From Flammeovirgaceae bacterium UBA4465 (GTDB lineage Bacteria; Bacteroidota; Bacteroidia; Cytophagales; Cyclobacteriaceae): 62,376 nt of DNA. Numbering within the stretch: position 1 is the first letter of the stretch; each line of letters opens with the position of its first letter. Positions 10,210-19,053 of this stretch are shown here, in pieces. The notes beneath the pieces are model-generated. The model had not been told where the DNA came from. It did no database searches and saw only the letters and a list, made by a program, of their open reading frames with translations. The stretch covers positions 27,501 to 89,876 of the forward strand of contig CAJJBF010000013.1 of NCBI GenBank assembly GCA_905182375.1. Reading direction: 5' to 3'. The position numbers and the translations under genes were made by a program.

Positions 10210-11391
10210 TCAATGGCAAAAAATATTTTCGGCCTTTATCCCCTTTTCTAATGCGATCAAGTATTGTTCACAAGCCAAAATAGATGCATTTAATAACAGA
10301 TGGGCTTTGGCATTGATCAGGTGGGCATCTCCTTTTTCTGGCCATACTCTCAGATTCCATTTGGTTGCTTTTAATGCTTGAATTGGATTATTGGTGTTCA
10401 GATAAGCCTGGGCAAGTCCATGGTAGAGGCGATAATGACTTTCAGGTAAATCTTCACTTTTCAATAAGATCGCATAGGCTTTACCATAAAAAACTTCATA
10501 ATATTTTTGAGCATATTTATTGGCCGTTTCATAATATATTAAGGCCGTTTTGGCATCTTTCATGAGGTCCGCATGAATTTCGGCTAGCGCTACATAGGTA
10601 TATACCGTTCGGTGGCCAAGGAGTAATATTTTTTCAAGCGATCGGATGGCTGCTGAACCCTGTAACGTTGCACGATAGGATTGCGACTGCCAATTGAGTA
10701 ATTTAATTTCATTGAAAGGGGTATATTTTTCTAGTAAATTAAAATGGGCTAAGGCTTCTTGATGGAAGCCGTTCTGATGATATTGAGTCACTTGGGCCAA
10801 CAGTTCAGCATAGATATTGTGTTCAAATTGTTCCATATCTTTTTCATAGGGGAGGAGATATCCGTTTAGTTCACTTAATTTAGATAAGGTGGCATCCCAT
10901 TGGCCATCGGCATGAAATACCGTGGCTTGGTAGAATATAGATTGTCTTGATTCTAGTTTTTCAAAGAATACTTTTTCGTTATAGGCATTTCGTACACCGA
11001 CGAAACTTACGACCAATAGAGCAATTATGAATACAAAACCAAAGGCGTATAATGTTGATGTTCTATTTGCTTCCCAATCAATTGCTGTTTTTACATAAGG
11101 TCGAAAAGGTCTTGTTCTGGATTGATATTTATAGGAGTTGGGTTCTTTTTTTTGAGGAGTAGATGGATATGAAACTGTTCGGGGGGTAATACTAAAGTTA
11201 TAATTTGTCCGAGATTGAGGCTGGCCTAAAACTTGATAGGCCATATTAATTCTTTTAAAGATCTCCTCTTTATCAGGATTACCATCATTTTTATCGGGAT
11301 GATACTGGAGGGCCTTTTTTTTAAAGGCGGTTTTAATTTCTTGGCTACTTGCCGTCTTTGAGACACCTAAAAGATCATAGAGTGTGATCAT
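10210..11391 (-). CDS. Membrane-bound DnaJ-domain protein with TPR-like C-terminus
   Basis: The 393-residue protein opens with a J domain (residues 1-62) that keeps the HPD motif in YHPDKNDG, so it can probably stimulate an Hsp70 ATPase. A Pro/Ser/Arg-rich linker is followed by one membrane helix (AFGFVFIIALLVVSFVGV, about 116-133). The C-terminal 240 residues are helical repeats resembling tetratricopeptide units, with repeated Ala-Tyr-Leu patterns. It lacks the zinc-finger and substrate-binding domains of DnaJ proper. The likely role is recruiting DnaK to membrane or exported clients held by the TPR part. It is followed upstream on the same strand by crcB, 19 bases away. Confidence 0.85.
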   Translation of the reverse strand: MITLYDLLGVSKTASSQEIKTAFKKKALQYHPDKNDGNPDKEEIFKRINMAYQVLGQPQSRTNYNFSITPRTVSYPSTPQKKEPNSYKYQSRTRPFRPYVKTAIDWEANRTSTLYAFGFVFIIALLVVSFVGVRNAYNEKVFFEKLESRQSIFYQATVFHADGQWDATLSKLSELNGYLLPYEKDMEQFEHNIYAELLAQVTQYHQNGFHQEALAHFNLLEKYTPFNEIKLLNWQSQSYRATLQGSAAIRSLEKILLLGHRTVYTYVALAEIHADLMKDAKTALIYYETANKYAQKYYEVFYGKAYAILLKSEDLPESHYRLYHGLAQAYLNTNNPIQALKATKWNLRVWPEKGDAHLINAKAHLLLNASILACEQYLIALEKGIKAENIFCH

Positions 11392-11410
11392 TTGTAGTAG
11401 TATCCCATGA

Positions 11411-11782
11411 TTATTGAATGAATTTATTGGTGAGGTAATATCCCACGGCTACAAACAATAAACCACCTAAAACACTTAAAAAAATATAACTCAAGGCCAT
11501 GACTATATTCCCCGATTTCAGCAGGGATAAACTTTCAAATGAAAAACTTGAGAAGGTAGTAAATCCTCCACAAAATCCGGTGATAAGGAGTAGTTTCCAA
11601 AGGGTTTGATCCTTCAAGGATAGGGCCATAAGGACACCAATCAACAAAGAGCCCATGAGGTTAATGCCGAAAGTAGCCCATGGAAATAATAGATTCAATA
11701 GGCCCATTTTAATATTAATCAAATGGCGAAGCCCACTTCCGAAGAAGGCACCTAACCCCACAAGTAATACATCCTTAATCAT
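11411..11782 (-). CDS. crcB: Fluoride ion channel CrcB/Fluc
   Basis: The 123-residue protein has four hydrophobic helices and the family hallmarks: GAFFGSGLRH near the N-terminus, the GINLMGSLLIG helix and the signature GFCGGFTTFSSF near residues 70-81. Such proteins form dual-topology dimers that expel fluoride. The length is normal. The gene overlaps the upstream ACP phosphodiesterase by four bases (ATGA), so the two are cotranslated. No fluoride riboswitch was recognised before the operon. Confidence 0.95.
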   Translation of the reverse strand: MIKDVLLVGLGAFFGSGLRHLINIKMGLLNLLFPWATFGINLMGSLLIGVLMALSLKDQTLWKLLLITGFCGGFTTFSSFSFESLSLLKSGNIVMALSYIFLSVLGGLLFVAVGYYLTNKFIQ

Positions 11783-12366
11783 AATTGGTACGTCATATAT
11801 TCATTTATTTCTGCCCTTAATTCTGGGAAAAAGTAATTAAAATCTTCTTGATATTTGATAAAATTTTTCTTTAATTCAAGGGCTGCCCATTCCATCTTAG
11901 ATTCAAATTTAGTTCTTCTTGACATGCCTGTCAATGCTTTGTCTATTCCTTCTAAAGTACGGTACTCATACAGCCAATTATCTCGCTTCATGAAATGGAG
12001 TACATGATGGGCCTTTTCAGGAAGAATCAGTTTATTTTTATCTGTGAGGCTATAAAAATGGTGTGTAAAATCTTCTAAGCCGGTCAATCCATATTGAGAC
12101 CAATTCAAGGCCAAGAAGTGATCGTAGTACATATCCACAATAACAGGGGCGTAATGGCCAAATTGGGGTCTCAATCGAATTTTACTTTTTTTGACAATAG
12201 CATGCGTATCTGTATAATGATCAATATAGTGATGGAGCTTGATGCCTTTTTGTATTTCGGGATTGAATTTTTTTTGATCCTTACTGCTGACAAAATCGCC
12301 TAAAAAATTCCCTACTTTTAATAGGTCGTTGTCTCCTGAGAGGAAAATGTGTGCTAAGTAGTTCAA
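11779..12366 (-). CDS. acpH: Acyl-carrier-protein phosphodiesterase (DUF479 family)
   Basis: The 195-residue protein matches AcpH, which removes the 4'-phosphopantetheine arm from acyl carrier protein. The start MNYLAHIFLS, the GNFLGDF motif near residue 22, the LHHYIDHYTD block near 45-54 with metal-type His and Asp residues, and the VDMYYDHFLALNW block near 78-90 are all characteristic. The protein is expected in the cytoplasm. It is first in the operon with crcB. Confidence 0.9.
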   Translation of the reverse strand: MNYLAHIFLSGDNDLLKVGNFLGDFVSSKDQKKFNPEIQKGIKLHHYIDHYTDTHAIVKKSKIRLRPQFGHYAPVIVDMYYDHFLALNWSQYGLTGLEDFTHHFYSLTDKNKLILPEKAHHVLHFMKRDNWLYEYRTLEGIDKALTGMSRRTKFESKMEWAALELKKNFIKYQEDFNYFFPELRAEINEYMTYQL

Positions 12367-12687
12367 ATTAGGCTAAAAAATGAATAGGAAAGACACATAC
12401 AACTGAATCGAGTTTTCAAGCAAGTAGAAAATAATGAATGAAAGCGAAATTAAATGAATTTACATTAAAATATAGGCTAGACCTTGAGATCCCAAATCTT
12501 GTCCTTATTATTGATGAGATCTTTCAAAACATAATTTGTATTTTAACATATTAAAAACAGCCCTATGACAATAGACGGAATGTTTCTCAAGTGAAAGGAG
12601 TCAAACCGACATTCAATTAAATTTACACCTACCACAATCCCTTAAATTTTAAAAGAAAGAAATAAAAGAACAATTACATTTGTGTCA
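12367..12687. other. Divergent intergenic region, 321 bases
   Basis: This AT-rich spacer separates acpH (minus) from madL (plus) and so should hold promoters for both. The element TACATTTG at 12675-12682 matches the -7 pattern TAnnTTTG directly before the madL ATG, but no matching -33 element is present. No small gene, RNA or strong hairpin was seen. Confidence 0.5.
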
Positions 12688-13065
12688 ATGAAAATTTACG
12701 GAGTGGCCTTCCTTGCAGCTTGTTACTTGATAGGGCAAGTGATTGGAAAATACATTGGGATAGGCCTGGGTATTGGAGGTAATGTAGGTGGTGTCGGTAT
12801 TGCAATGATCTTGCTAGTGATGATCAATGATCGGTTTTATAAGAAAACCTCTTTACATGTAGAGACCCAAGCGGGGGTACTTTTTTGGAGCAGTATGTAT
12901 ATACCCGTGATCGTTGCCATGTCGTCGATTCTGAATGTCAAGGTGGCTCTTTCGAATGGATGGGTAGCTATCTTTTCCGGAATCTTAGCGACTTCATGTT
13001 GTTATTTATTGATTCCCTTAATTTCTAAATGGTCACAGTTGAATTTAAAAGAATCCACAGAATGA
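12688..13065 (+). CDS. madL: Malonate transporter subunit MadL
   Basis: The 125-residue integral membrane protein has four hydrophobic helices and the glycine-rich GIGLGIGGNVGGVGIAM stretch (near residues 24-40) typical of MadL. MadL and MadM together form the sodium-dependent malonate importer described with malonate decarboxylase operons. I prefer ATG 12688 over the in-frame GTG at 12682. Its stop overlaps the madM start (ATGA at 13062-13065), which indicates coupled translation and a heteromeric complex. Confidence 0.9.
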   Translation: MKIYGVAFLAACYLIGQVIGKYIGIGLGIGGNVGGVGIAMILLVMINDRFYKKTSLHVETQAGVLFWSSMYIPVIVAMSSILNVKVALSNGWVAIFSGILATSCCYLLIPLISKWSQLNLKESTE

Positions 13066-13814
13066 TAGGTGTGAATGTTTTAGATGAGATATTTATCAAA
13101 AATGGATTGATCGTGGCCTTTTTGACCGTGGGAGTGATGTTGTTTTTGGCCGATGGAATGTCAAAAAAAATATTCAATAAACGGATTCCAGGGGTAGCGA
13201 TTGCTATTTTAGCCGCTCTTGTAATGGCCTACTTCGGAGGTGATAAAGGGATTTCAAATCATTCTTTTTTTTCGGGTATGGCGCTGTTAGGAGGGGCAAT
13301 GCTTCGCGATTTCACAATAGTTGCGACCGCCATGGGGGCCAACTTGTCCGAGTTGCGAAAAACGGGATTACCCGGAATTATTTCATTATTCATAGGTGTA
13401 ACTGTTACCTTTTTTGTGGGGGGATCGATTGGATATGCTATGGGCTATACGGATGCCGTGAGTTTCACTACGATTGGGGCAGGCGCTTGCACCTATATTG
13501 TTGGACCCATTACTGGGGCTGCTATTGGTGCCTCTTCGGATTTAATTGCGATTAGCATCGCAGCAGGTGTAGTCAAAACGATTTTTGTAACTATTATTAC
13601 GCCCTTAGTGGCCAAAAAAATAGGATTGGATAATCCAAGTACAGCCATGATTTTTGGAGGAATGATTGGCACCACGAGTGGGGTAGCGGCAGGTTTAGCC
13701 GCTACAGATCCCAAATTGGTACCTTATGGTGCGTTGACGGCTACCTTTTATACAGGAATTGGCGTTTTACTATGTCCTTCGGTCTTTTACCTTTTGATGG
13801 TTTATTTATTGTGA
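13062..13814 (+). CDS. madM: Malonate transporter subunit MadM
   Basis: The 250-residue protein has about eight hydrophobic segments. It carries the family stretches GGAMLRDFTIVATAMGAN near residues 80-97, TIGAGACTYIVGPITGAAIGAS near 134-155 and FGGMIGTTSGVAAGLAATD near 196-214. It pairs with MadL for malonate uptake. An upstream in-frame GTG at 13029 would extend it into madL, so ATG 13062, which overlaps the madL stop, is the better start. No malonate decarboxylase or malonyl-CoA synthetase gene lies in the window. Confidence 0.92.
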   Translation: MIGVNVLDEIFIKNGLIVAFLTVGVMLFLADGMSKKIFNKRIPGVAIAILAALVMAYFGGDKGISNHSFFSGMALLGGAMLRDFTIVATAMGANLSELRKTGLPGIISLFIGVTVTFFVGGSIGYAMGYTDAVSFTTIGAGACTYIVGPITGAAIGASSDLIAISIAAGVVKTIFVTIITPLVAKKIGLDNPSTAMIFGGMIGTTSGVAAGLAATDPKLVPYGALTATFYTGIGVLLCPSVFYLLMVYLL

Positions 13815-14015
13815 TCGTCTGATAGGTCAAGAAGGTTATTGGTTGGGAAGGCTTTATAACGGCAAGTCAAAAAAGATCCAGATTAAATCAGCAGAACTTG
13901 ATAACTCAAAAGCGGTGGCACTATGTGGTCCGTTTCTTTCTCTCTAGACAAGGTAGTCCCCAGGAGAGAATTAACCTTATTTATATAAGATATTAATTAA
14001 AGAGAATTAACAAAT

Positions 14016-15911
14016 ATGACGGACCCACATCAGCATTTTTCTCAACTGCTTGAACTCCTTAAAATAGAGCGTCAGGAAGATAGAGATCAATACGAGACTA
14101 AAATTCGTAATAAATCAATAGATCAGCGCAAGTCCGATGGGGTTACTTGTTATCCACTACATTTCAAAAGTTTTAAGTTGGGGATAGGGGATCATTGCAT
14201 TTTAACCTTCGGTTATGTGCCAATGAAGGGAAAGCGACATATGTTTCAAGTGGGTGTTTCGTCCAGCCTTTTCGTAAATAAAGATCAAAAAACACATTCA
14301 TGTCAGGGCATTATATCCAAGGTGAAACCCGATGAGATTGCCATTATGCTCAGTAGAAATGAAGCACCAGAATGGCTTGATAAGGGAAAAATAGGTTTGG
14401 ATTTGCTCTTTGATGAAGCTACTTACGATCAAATGGAAAAAATGCTCTGGATCTTAATGGACAATACCAAAGGGAGAACGGCAGAGATGATTCAATATAC
14501 ATTGGGCAATGCCCGTCCTAGGTTTGAGGGATTACAGGGAATAACTTATCCAGATTTGAATACCAGTCAAAATGAAGCCTTAAACCAAGTCAATGCAGCA
14601 AAAGATATAGGCTTGATTCATGGCCCCCCTGGCACAGGTAAAACAACTACCTTGGTGACATGTATCAGACATGTCTTACAAACAGAAAAACAAGTGCTGG
14701 TCTGTGCACCAAGTAATTCGGCAGTTGACTTAATCGTTGAAAAACTCCATCAAAAACAAGTTCCGGTCACAAGGCTCGGTCACCCAGCTCGGGTGACTGA
14801 GGAGATAGAAAAACATACTTTAGATGCCCAAATCACCCAAAATCCGCTGTTCAAAGAATTAAAAAAAATAAGAAAAAAAGGAGAGGAGCTTAGGCGACTG
14901 GGGAAGCAGTATAAACGCAGCTTCGGTCGAGCAGAGGCCCAAGAGCGTAAATTGATGTTGCAAGAAGCCAGATTTTTAAAGGCTGAGGGGCGGAGATTGG
15001 AAGATCAGATGGTCGAAGGCATCTTAAATACGGTTGCCGTGATTGCGTGTACTTTGGTAGGCGCTAATAATCAACGTATTTCTAACATGCGTTTTAAGAC
15101 CGTATTTATTGATGAATCTTCACAGGTATTAGAGCCTGCCGCATGGATAGCGATCAGTAAAGCTGAGCGCGTCATTATGGCGGGAGATCATCTGCAGTTG
15201 GCACCTACCGTTAAATCTAAGGAAGCGCTTTCCAAAGGATTTGGGAATACTATTTTTGAAAGATGCATCAACGCTTATGATATTGACGTCATGCTTACCC
15301 AACAGTATCGCATGCATCCAGAGATCATGGCGTTTTCCAATCAACATTTTTATCGAGGCTTATTGACGTCCGACGCTTCTATTTTGGAGCGACCGTTAAA
15401 GTTTGAAAGGGCAACTGAGTTTATAGATACGGCGGGTTGTGGATATGAGGAGGCATTGAATAAAGAAACCTTAAGTACGTTTAATCGTGATGAAGCCAGT
15501 TTTACGATTAATCAGTTGAAAGGAATCATTGCGAGTCATGATCAGCCAGAAGATTACAGTTATGCCATTATTGCTCCCTATAAAGCTCAGGTAGAATTAT
15601 TAAGATATTTTTTGAGTGAACTTAAATATCTACCTGCCATATTAAAACGGATAAGTATCAACTCCGTGGATGCTTTTCAGGGTCAAGAGAGAGACATTGT
15701 TTTGATTTCTCTGACTCGAAGTAATGCTCAAGGCGTTATAGGATTTTTGTCAGAAGAAAAGCGCATGAATGTAGCCATGACACGTGCCAAATATAAGCTT
15801 TTGCTTATTGGAGACTCGGCGACTTTGAGCAGACATAGTTTTTTCGATAAATTAATCCAACATTACCAAGCGCAGAATCATTATAGAAGTGCTTTTGAGT
15901 TTCTTTATTGA
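14016..15911 (+). CDS. UPF1/IGHMBP2-like superfamily 1 helicase
   Basis: The 631-residue protein is a complete SF1B helicase. Motif I is HGPPGTGKTTT (near residue 203), motif II FIDESSQVLEP (near 366), motif III AGDHLQLAPT (near 391), and QQYRMHPEIM is near 429. Motif V is VDAFQGQERDIVLISL (near 553) and motif VI is NVAMTRAKYK (near 591). A beta-barrel-like segment precedes motif I, and a basic helical insert (about 285-330) corresponds to the stalk of this subfamily. It is expected to unwind RNA or DNA 5' to 3' with ATP. It stands alone, so the biological substrate is not indicated. Confidence 0.92.
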   Translation: MTDPHQHFSQLLELLKIERQEDRDQYETKIRNKSIDQRKSDGVTCYPLHFKSFKLGIGDHCILTFGYVPMKGKRHMFQVGVSSSLFVNKDQKTHSCQGIISKVKPDEIAIMLSRNEAPEWLDKGKIGLDLLFDEATYDQMEKMLWILMDNTKGRTAEMIQYTLGNARPRFEGLQGITYPDLNTSQNEALNQVNAAKDIGLIHGPPGTGKTTTLVTCIRHVLQTEKQVLVCAPSNSAVDLIVEKLHQKQVPVTRLGHPARVTEEIEKHTLDAQITQNPLFKELKKIRKKGEELRRLGKQYKRSFGRAEAQERKLMLQEARFLKAEGRRLEDQMVEGILNTVAVIACTLVGANNQRISNMRFKTVFIDESSQVLEPAAWIAISKAERVIMAGDHLQLAPTVKSKEALSKGFGNTIFERCINAYDIDVMLTQQYRMHPEIMAFSNQHFYRGLLTSDASILERPLKFERATEFIDTAGCGYEEALNKETLSTFNRDEASFTINQLKGIIASHDQPEDYSYAIIAPYKAQVELLRYFLSELKYLPAILKRISINSVDAFQGQERDIVLISLTRSNAQGVIGFLSEEKRMNVAMTRAKYKLLLIGDSATLSRHSFFDKLIQHYQAQNHYRSAFEFLY

Positions 15912-15923
15912 GTATTTTCATCA

Positions 15924-17294
15924 TTACCTGATATTAATTTGGCGCATACTTTTGGTAAAAGAGGTTTGTACTGCTTCCTGATTCAGATGTTTTTGGTTTT
16001 TAACTACCCATTGACCGTTGATCAAAGTACCCATCAAATCGTTGGATTGACCTGAATAAACTAAGGTAGCCAAAATGTTTTCGGGTTTTGATACGGATAT
16101 TAATGGAGTATTGGCATCAAAGATGACTGCGTCTAAGCGCTGACCTACAGTAAGGAAATTTGATTTTTTTTCTCCCATGGCTGTTCTTCCATTGTGCCAA
16201 GCCATGTCCACGGCAAATTTTCCAGCATCTCCTTGATATTCAGAAGTGAACTGTGCACGATCATGAGTTTTGGTACGTTGACCGTAATCAAGTATTCTGA
16301 GTTCTTCTATGGGATTGAGATTGATTTGACTGTCGGTACCGATGGACCACTTACCTCCTTGATTTTGAAATGCTTTGAGTGAGAAAAGACCATCGCCTAG
16401 ATTACCTTCTGTAGCAGGACAGAGCACGACCTGTGCTTGGCTCGCAGCAATTCCTTTGACTTCTTGAGGATTTAAATGAGTACAATGAATGAGATGAAAT
16501 CGTCCATTCAAAACGCCCTGATTTAACAACCATTGGGCAGGTCTTTCTCTGTAAAAATCAACACATGCGTCTACTTCTTTCAGCTGTTCGGCGAGATGTA
16601 AATGGATCGGAGCATCTGTGGGCCCTTCTTTAAAAATACGTTCTATGGAATTTTTATCGGCAGCTCTTAACGAGTGGATGCCAAAACCCATTTGGGCATT
16701 TTCATAATATTTGATGGATGCAGTAGAGGCTTCCAATAGGCGAAAATAATCATCAACATCTTTACTTAAGAATCTTCTTTGATGGGATTCTGCAGGCAGG
16801 CCAAACCCTCCTTTTTGATAAAAAATGGGGATCAAAGTAATATGAATACCTGCGGTTTTTGCTGCTGAAATCAATCGCTCTCCTAGTTCGCTTATATGGG
16901 CATAGGGTAGGCCTTTATCATCATGGTGTAAATAGTGAAATTCAGCTACCGAGGTGTAACCGTTACGAAGCATTTCCACATAAAGCATGGTGGCTATGGA
17001 TTCTAATTGTTCAGGATTGACAGATAGGGCCACCTCGTACATGGCATGTCGCCAAGCCCAAAAATCATCTTTACGAGATCGGTGTGTATGTATTTCCGCC
17101 AAACCAGACAAAGCATACTGAAAGGCATGTGAATGGGCATTTTGAAATCCGGGCAAAAGGTAGCCGTCAATATACTCATCGGAGGTGCCGTTTGAATGAA
17201 TTTTGGTAATTTTTCCATTAGAATCGATGGTTACGAATGGATTCAATAACCAACTTTTTTGTTGTAAAATACCTTTTACTTGATACGTTTTCAT
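15924..17294 (-). CDS. hutF: Formimidoylglutamate deiminase (HutF type)
   Basis: The 456-residue amidohydrolase has the metal motif LPGFQNAHSHAFQ near residues 48-60, the LHLAEQLKEVDAC strand near 230, HCTHL near 267 and the GTDSQ Asp motif near 318. These are the features of HutF, which deiminates N-formimino-L-glutamate in histidine degradation. The SRKDDFWAWRHAMYE stretch after the first motif is characteristic of the subfamily. The gene is convergent with the helicase, with a 12-base gap. No other hut gene is in the window, so a related deiminase substrate cannot be excluded. Confidence 0.88.
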   Translation of the reverse strand: MKTYQVKGILQQKSWLLNPFVTIDSNGKITKIHSNGTSDEYIDGYLLPGFQNAHSHAFQYALSGLAEIHTHRSRKDDFWAWRHAMYEVALSVNPEQLESIATMLYVEMLRNGYTSVAEFHYLHHDDKGLPYAHISELGERLISAAKTAGIHITLIPIFYQKGGFGLPAESHQRRFLSKDVDDYFRLLEASTASIKYYENAQMGFGIHSLRAADKNSIERIFKEGPTDAPIHLHLAEQLKEVDACVDFYRERPAQWLLNQGVLNGRFHLIHCTHLNPQEVKGIAASQAQVVLCPATEGNLGDGLFSLKAFQNQGGKWSIGTDSQINLNPIEELRILDYGQRTKTHDRAQFTSEYQGDAGKFAVDMAWHNGRTAMGEKKSNFLTVGQRLDAVIFDANTPLISVSKPENILATLVYSGQSNDLMGTLINGQWVVKNQKHLNQEAVQTSFTKSMRQINIR

Positions 17295-17354
17295 TGCGAT
17301 GTTATGAAGTAATATTTTTCAATTAATTAGGTACAATTTTCATTCAAGTTCAAA

Positions 17355-18005
17355 TTATATTTCACCCGTAAGTAAAGCAATGCTCATTAAAATACCGTTA
17401 TAGAATGCATGAAATAGGATGCTCCATATCAATCCAAACCTAACACGTAGATAACCTAAATTGATGCCAATTAAGATTTGAGGAGCTACGAGGATAGGTG
17501 CGAGTAAATAGATATTTAGGGAGGGCTCAAAATTCATGATATGCATGAGTCCGAATGCCGCAGCCATAAGATAAAAAATCCATCCGTAAAATTTATCCCA
17601 AACTTTTCGAGCTGTTTTAAGAAGGCTTCTTTTTTGACCTAAGTGAAGGGCTACCCCTATATGGATGCTCCATAAGATCAAAAAGTTAGATCTGAACTTT
17701 AAAATCAATCTAAACATTACTTCTTCAAAAAGAGGCGCCACTATCACGGCAAAAAGGAAGATCAATACAGGTTCCATTTCTTGGAAAATTTTCTGTAAAC
17801 TATGCATATCCTCTTCCCATAGACCTAATTGTTCCAATCCACCGATGAGAGACATCAGCACCAAAAGGGGAGGTATTTGGATCAAAAAGAGGGCCAAACA
17901 AGTGCCTATTTTTATTTGAAGAGATGTATTATCCTTACCTAGTTCGGTTGGTTTTTTGATAAAATCCCAAAGAGCATGAAAGGTCATTACAATTACGTCA
18001 GACAT
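17355..18005 (-). CDS. CPBP-family intramembrane protease
   Basis: The 216-residue protein has six or so hydrophobic helices. The three conserved CPBP motifs are visible: EEVMFR (near residue 91), FGLMHIMNF (near 147) and HAFYNG (near 198). They supply the glutamates and histidines of the CAAX-type protease active site. Family members process membrane proteins, and some act in bacteriocin immunity. The target here is unknown. The gene is read in the same direction as hutF, 60 bases upstream of it. Confidence 0.85.
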   Translation of the reverse strand: MSDVIVMTFHALWDFIKKPTELGKDNTSLQIKIGTCLALFLIQIPPLLVLMSLIGGLEQLGLWEEDMHSLQKIFQEMEPVLIFLFAVIVAPLFEEVMFRLILKFRSNFLILWSIHIGVALHLGQKRSLLKTARKVWDKFYGWIFYLMAAAFGLMHIMNFEPSLNIYLLAPILVAPQILIGINLGYLRVRFGLIWSILFHAFYNGILMSIALLTGEI

Positions 18006-18211
18006 GTGAGTATAAAATAGTTTGTATAACGATTTTTGAAGATTGATCTGATGATCGATCCATTTGCCTTATCATGATTGTGGATGGCAAAATAGATACC
18101 AAATCAATGTGTTTGATTACAGTGGTTTAAAGATAATACTTAAAATAGTTTTAACGGAGATAATGAAAGGACAAGATACATCAGGGCGAGGATTAATGAT
18201 TTTTCAGACGT

Positions 18212-18337
18212 ATTACATTACATAATTACTAACTGAAAGACTAAATAACTCAAATGCTAAGTTGGTTGATGATGACCGCTCACTTCATTTTAAAGTAATG
18301 TAATATTTCATTATGGAGGCGAGGCCTCATTTTTTTT
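18212..18337 (+). ncRNA. Candidate small RNA with long hairpin and terminator
   Basis: ATTACATTAC at 18212-18221 and GTAATGTAAT at 18295-18304 form a perfect 10-bp stem around a 73-base loop. Eleven bases later a short GC stem (GAGGC at 18316-18320, GCCTC at 18324-18328) is followed by a run of T residues at 18330-18337. A rho-independent terminator pointing right is not explained by any upstream plus-strand gene, because the neighbours to the left are on the minus strand. An independent transcript is therefore plausible, but no promoter or known family was recognised. Confidence 0.25.
18316..18337 (+). terminator. Orphan terminator-like hairpin
   Basis: A 5-bp GC-rich stem (GAGGC/GCCTC) with a 3-base loop is followed after one A by eight T residues on the plus strand. 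No plus-strand gene ends upstream of it within 2 kb, so it either terminates an unannotated transcript or occurs by chance. Confidence 0.5.
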
Positions 18338-18382
18338 GAATAAAAGTCAAGGAGAATATTTTTAATAAATAAACACATTGAG

Positions 18383-18411
18383 TTTGAAATCATACAAACG
18401 TGTTTAGCTTG
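18383..18411 (+). promoter_or_regulatory. Candidate promoter of the small lipoprotein gene
   Basis: TTTG at 18383-18386 is separated by 18 bases from TAGCTTG at 18405-18411, which is close to TAnnTTTG with one T missing. The expected start of transcription would be some 30 bases before the ATG at 18450. The element is a near match only. Confidence 0.35.
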
Positions 18412-18449
18412 TGATCTCAAACAATTTAAAACTATTATTTCTTACCAAT

Positions 18450-18935
18450 ATGAAAAAATTAATTTTACCAATACTTGCGCTACTTTTCTTAACCTTTTAC
18501 TCTTGTAGCGATGACGACGCAATTGTGGACGGTATCATTCTTGATAGGGGTTCCGTTACTTTCACCCTTGACGGCGAAAGCAAAAACTTCACTTTGCTTA
18601 ATTCATTTACTATTGATGATACAGATACCACTGTATTATTGGCCTTTGGAGATTCTGATGCAGAGACACTGGGTATCGTTTTTGATTTACCTACGAGCTT
18701 TCCGTCAGAGCTTGGAGATGAAGCAATTGGTACTTACTCTGTTGATGAGCTATCTTATGGAGCTATTTCGGGTCTTGTGGGATCTATAGAACTGAACATC
18801 AGTAGTTACGAAAATGATGTAATGTCAGGAACTTTTTCAATGACTGGGATCAAAACTTCAGAAGATATTGCTGGAAGGGATTCAGTTATTGTGACAAATG
18901 GTATTTTCACAAACATACCAACATCAGGTTTATAA
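18450..18935 (+). CDS. Small secreted lipoprotein of unknown function
   Basis: The 161-residue product begins MKKLILPILALLFLTFYSCSDDD, a signal peptide ending in a lipobox with the lipidated Cys followed by Ser and a run of Asp, which favours export to the outer membrane surface in Bacteroidota. The mature part is predicted to be beta-rich with repeated short strands (GSVTFTLDGESKNF, YSVDELSYGAISG). No family could be assigned. I chose ATG 18450 because the longer frame from 18411 would put extra residues before a typical signal peptide. A strong hairpin terminator follows. Confidence 0.75.
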   Translation: MKKLILPILALLFLTFYSCSDDDAIVDGIILDRGSVTFTLDGESKNFTLLNSFTIDDTDTTVLLAFGDSDAETLGIVFDLPTSFPSELGDEAIGTYSVDELSYGAISGLVGSIELNISSYENDVMSGTFSMTGIKTSEDIAGRDSVIVTNGIFTNIPTSGL

Positions 18936-18954
18936 TAGATAGAGTAACAGAGCT

Positions 18955-18999
18955 ACATAAAAAGACCTTGGACAAATGTTGTTCAAGGTCTTTTTATGT
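18955..18999. terminator. Long symmetric hairpin terminator
   Basis: A perfect 16-bp inverted repeat (ACATAAAAAGACCTTG at 18955-18970 and its complement at 18984-18999) encloses a 13-base loop. It ends in T residues on both strands, so it can stop transcription of the lipoprotein gene from the left. It may also stop the minus-strand radical SAM transcript arriving from the right. Confidence 0.92.
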
Positions 19000-19053
19000 G
19001 ACTCATATTCTATCTTCTTTCGTTTAGGTTATTTTTTCAGGCTCGACTTACTT

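Larger units (their letters stand above)
18006..18449. other. Intergenic region, 444 bases, with inverted repeat and orphan terminator
   Basis: The spacer lies between the divergent CPBP gene (minus) and a lipoprotein gene (plus). It contains a perfect 10-bp inverted repeat (18212-18221 with 18295-18304), an orphan terminator-like hairpin at 18316-18337 and a candidate promoter at 18383-18411, each listed separately. I could not support any protein gene here. A 20-codon frame opening at the ATG near 18163 has no other support. Confidence 0.5.

Noticed and set aside
12675..12682. TACATTTG before madL as a full promoter
   Set aside because: It matches the -7 pattern exactly, but no -33 TTTG lies at the required distance, so only a note was kept.
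13938..13970. Inverted repeat TTCTCTC/GAGAGAA between madM and the helicase gene
   Set aside because: The stem is only seven bases with a long loop and no T-run; it does not qualify as a terminator or known operator.
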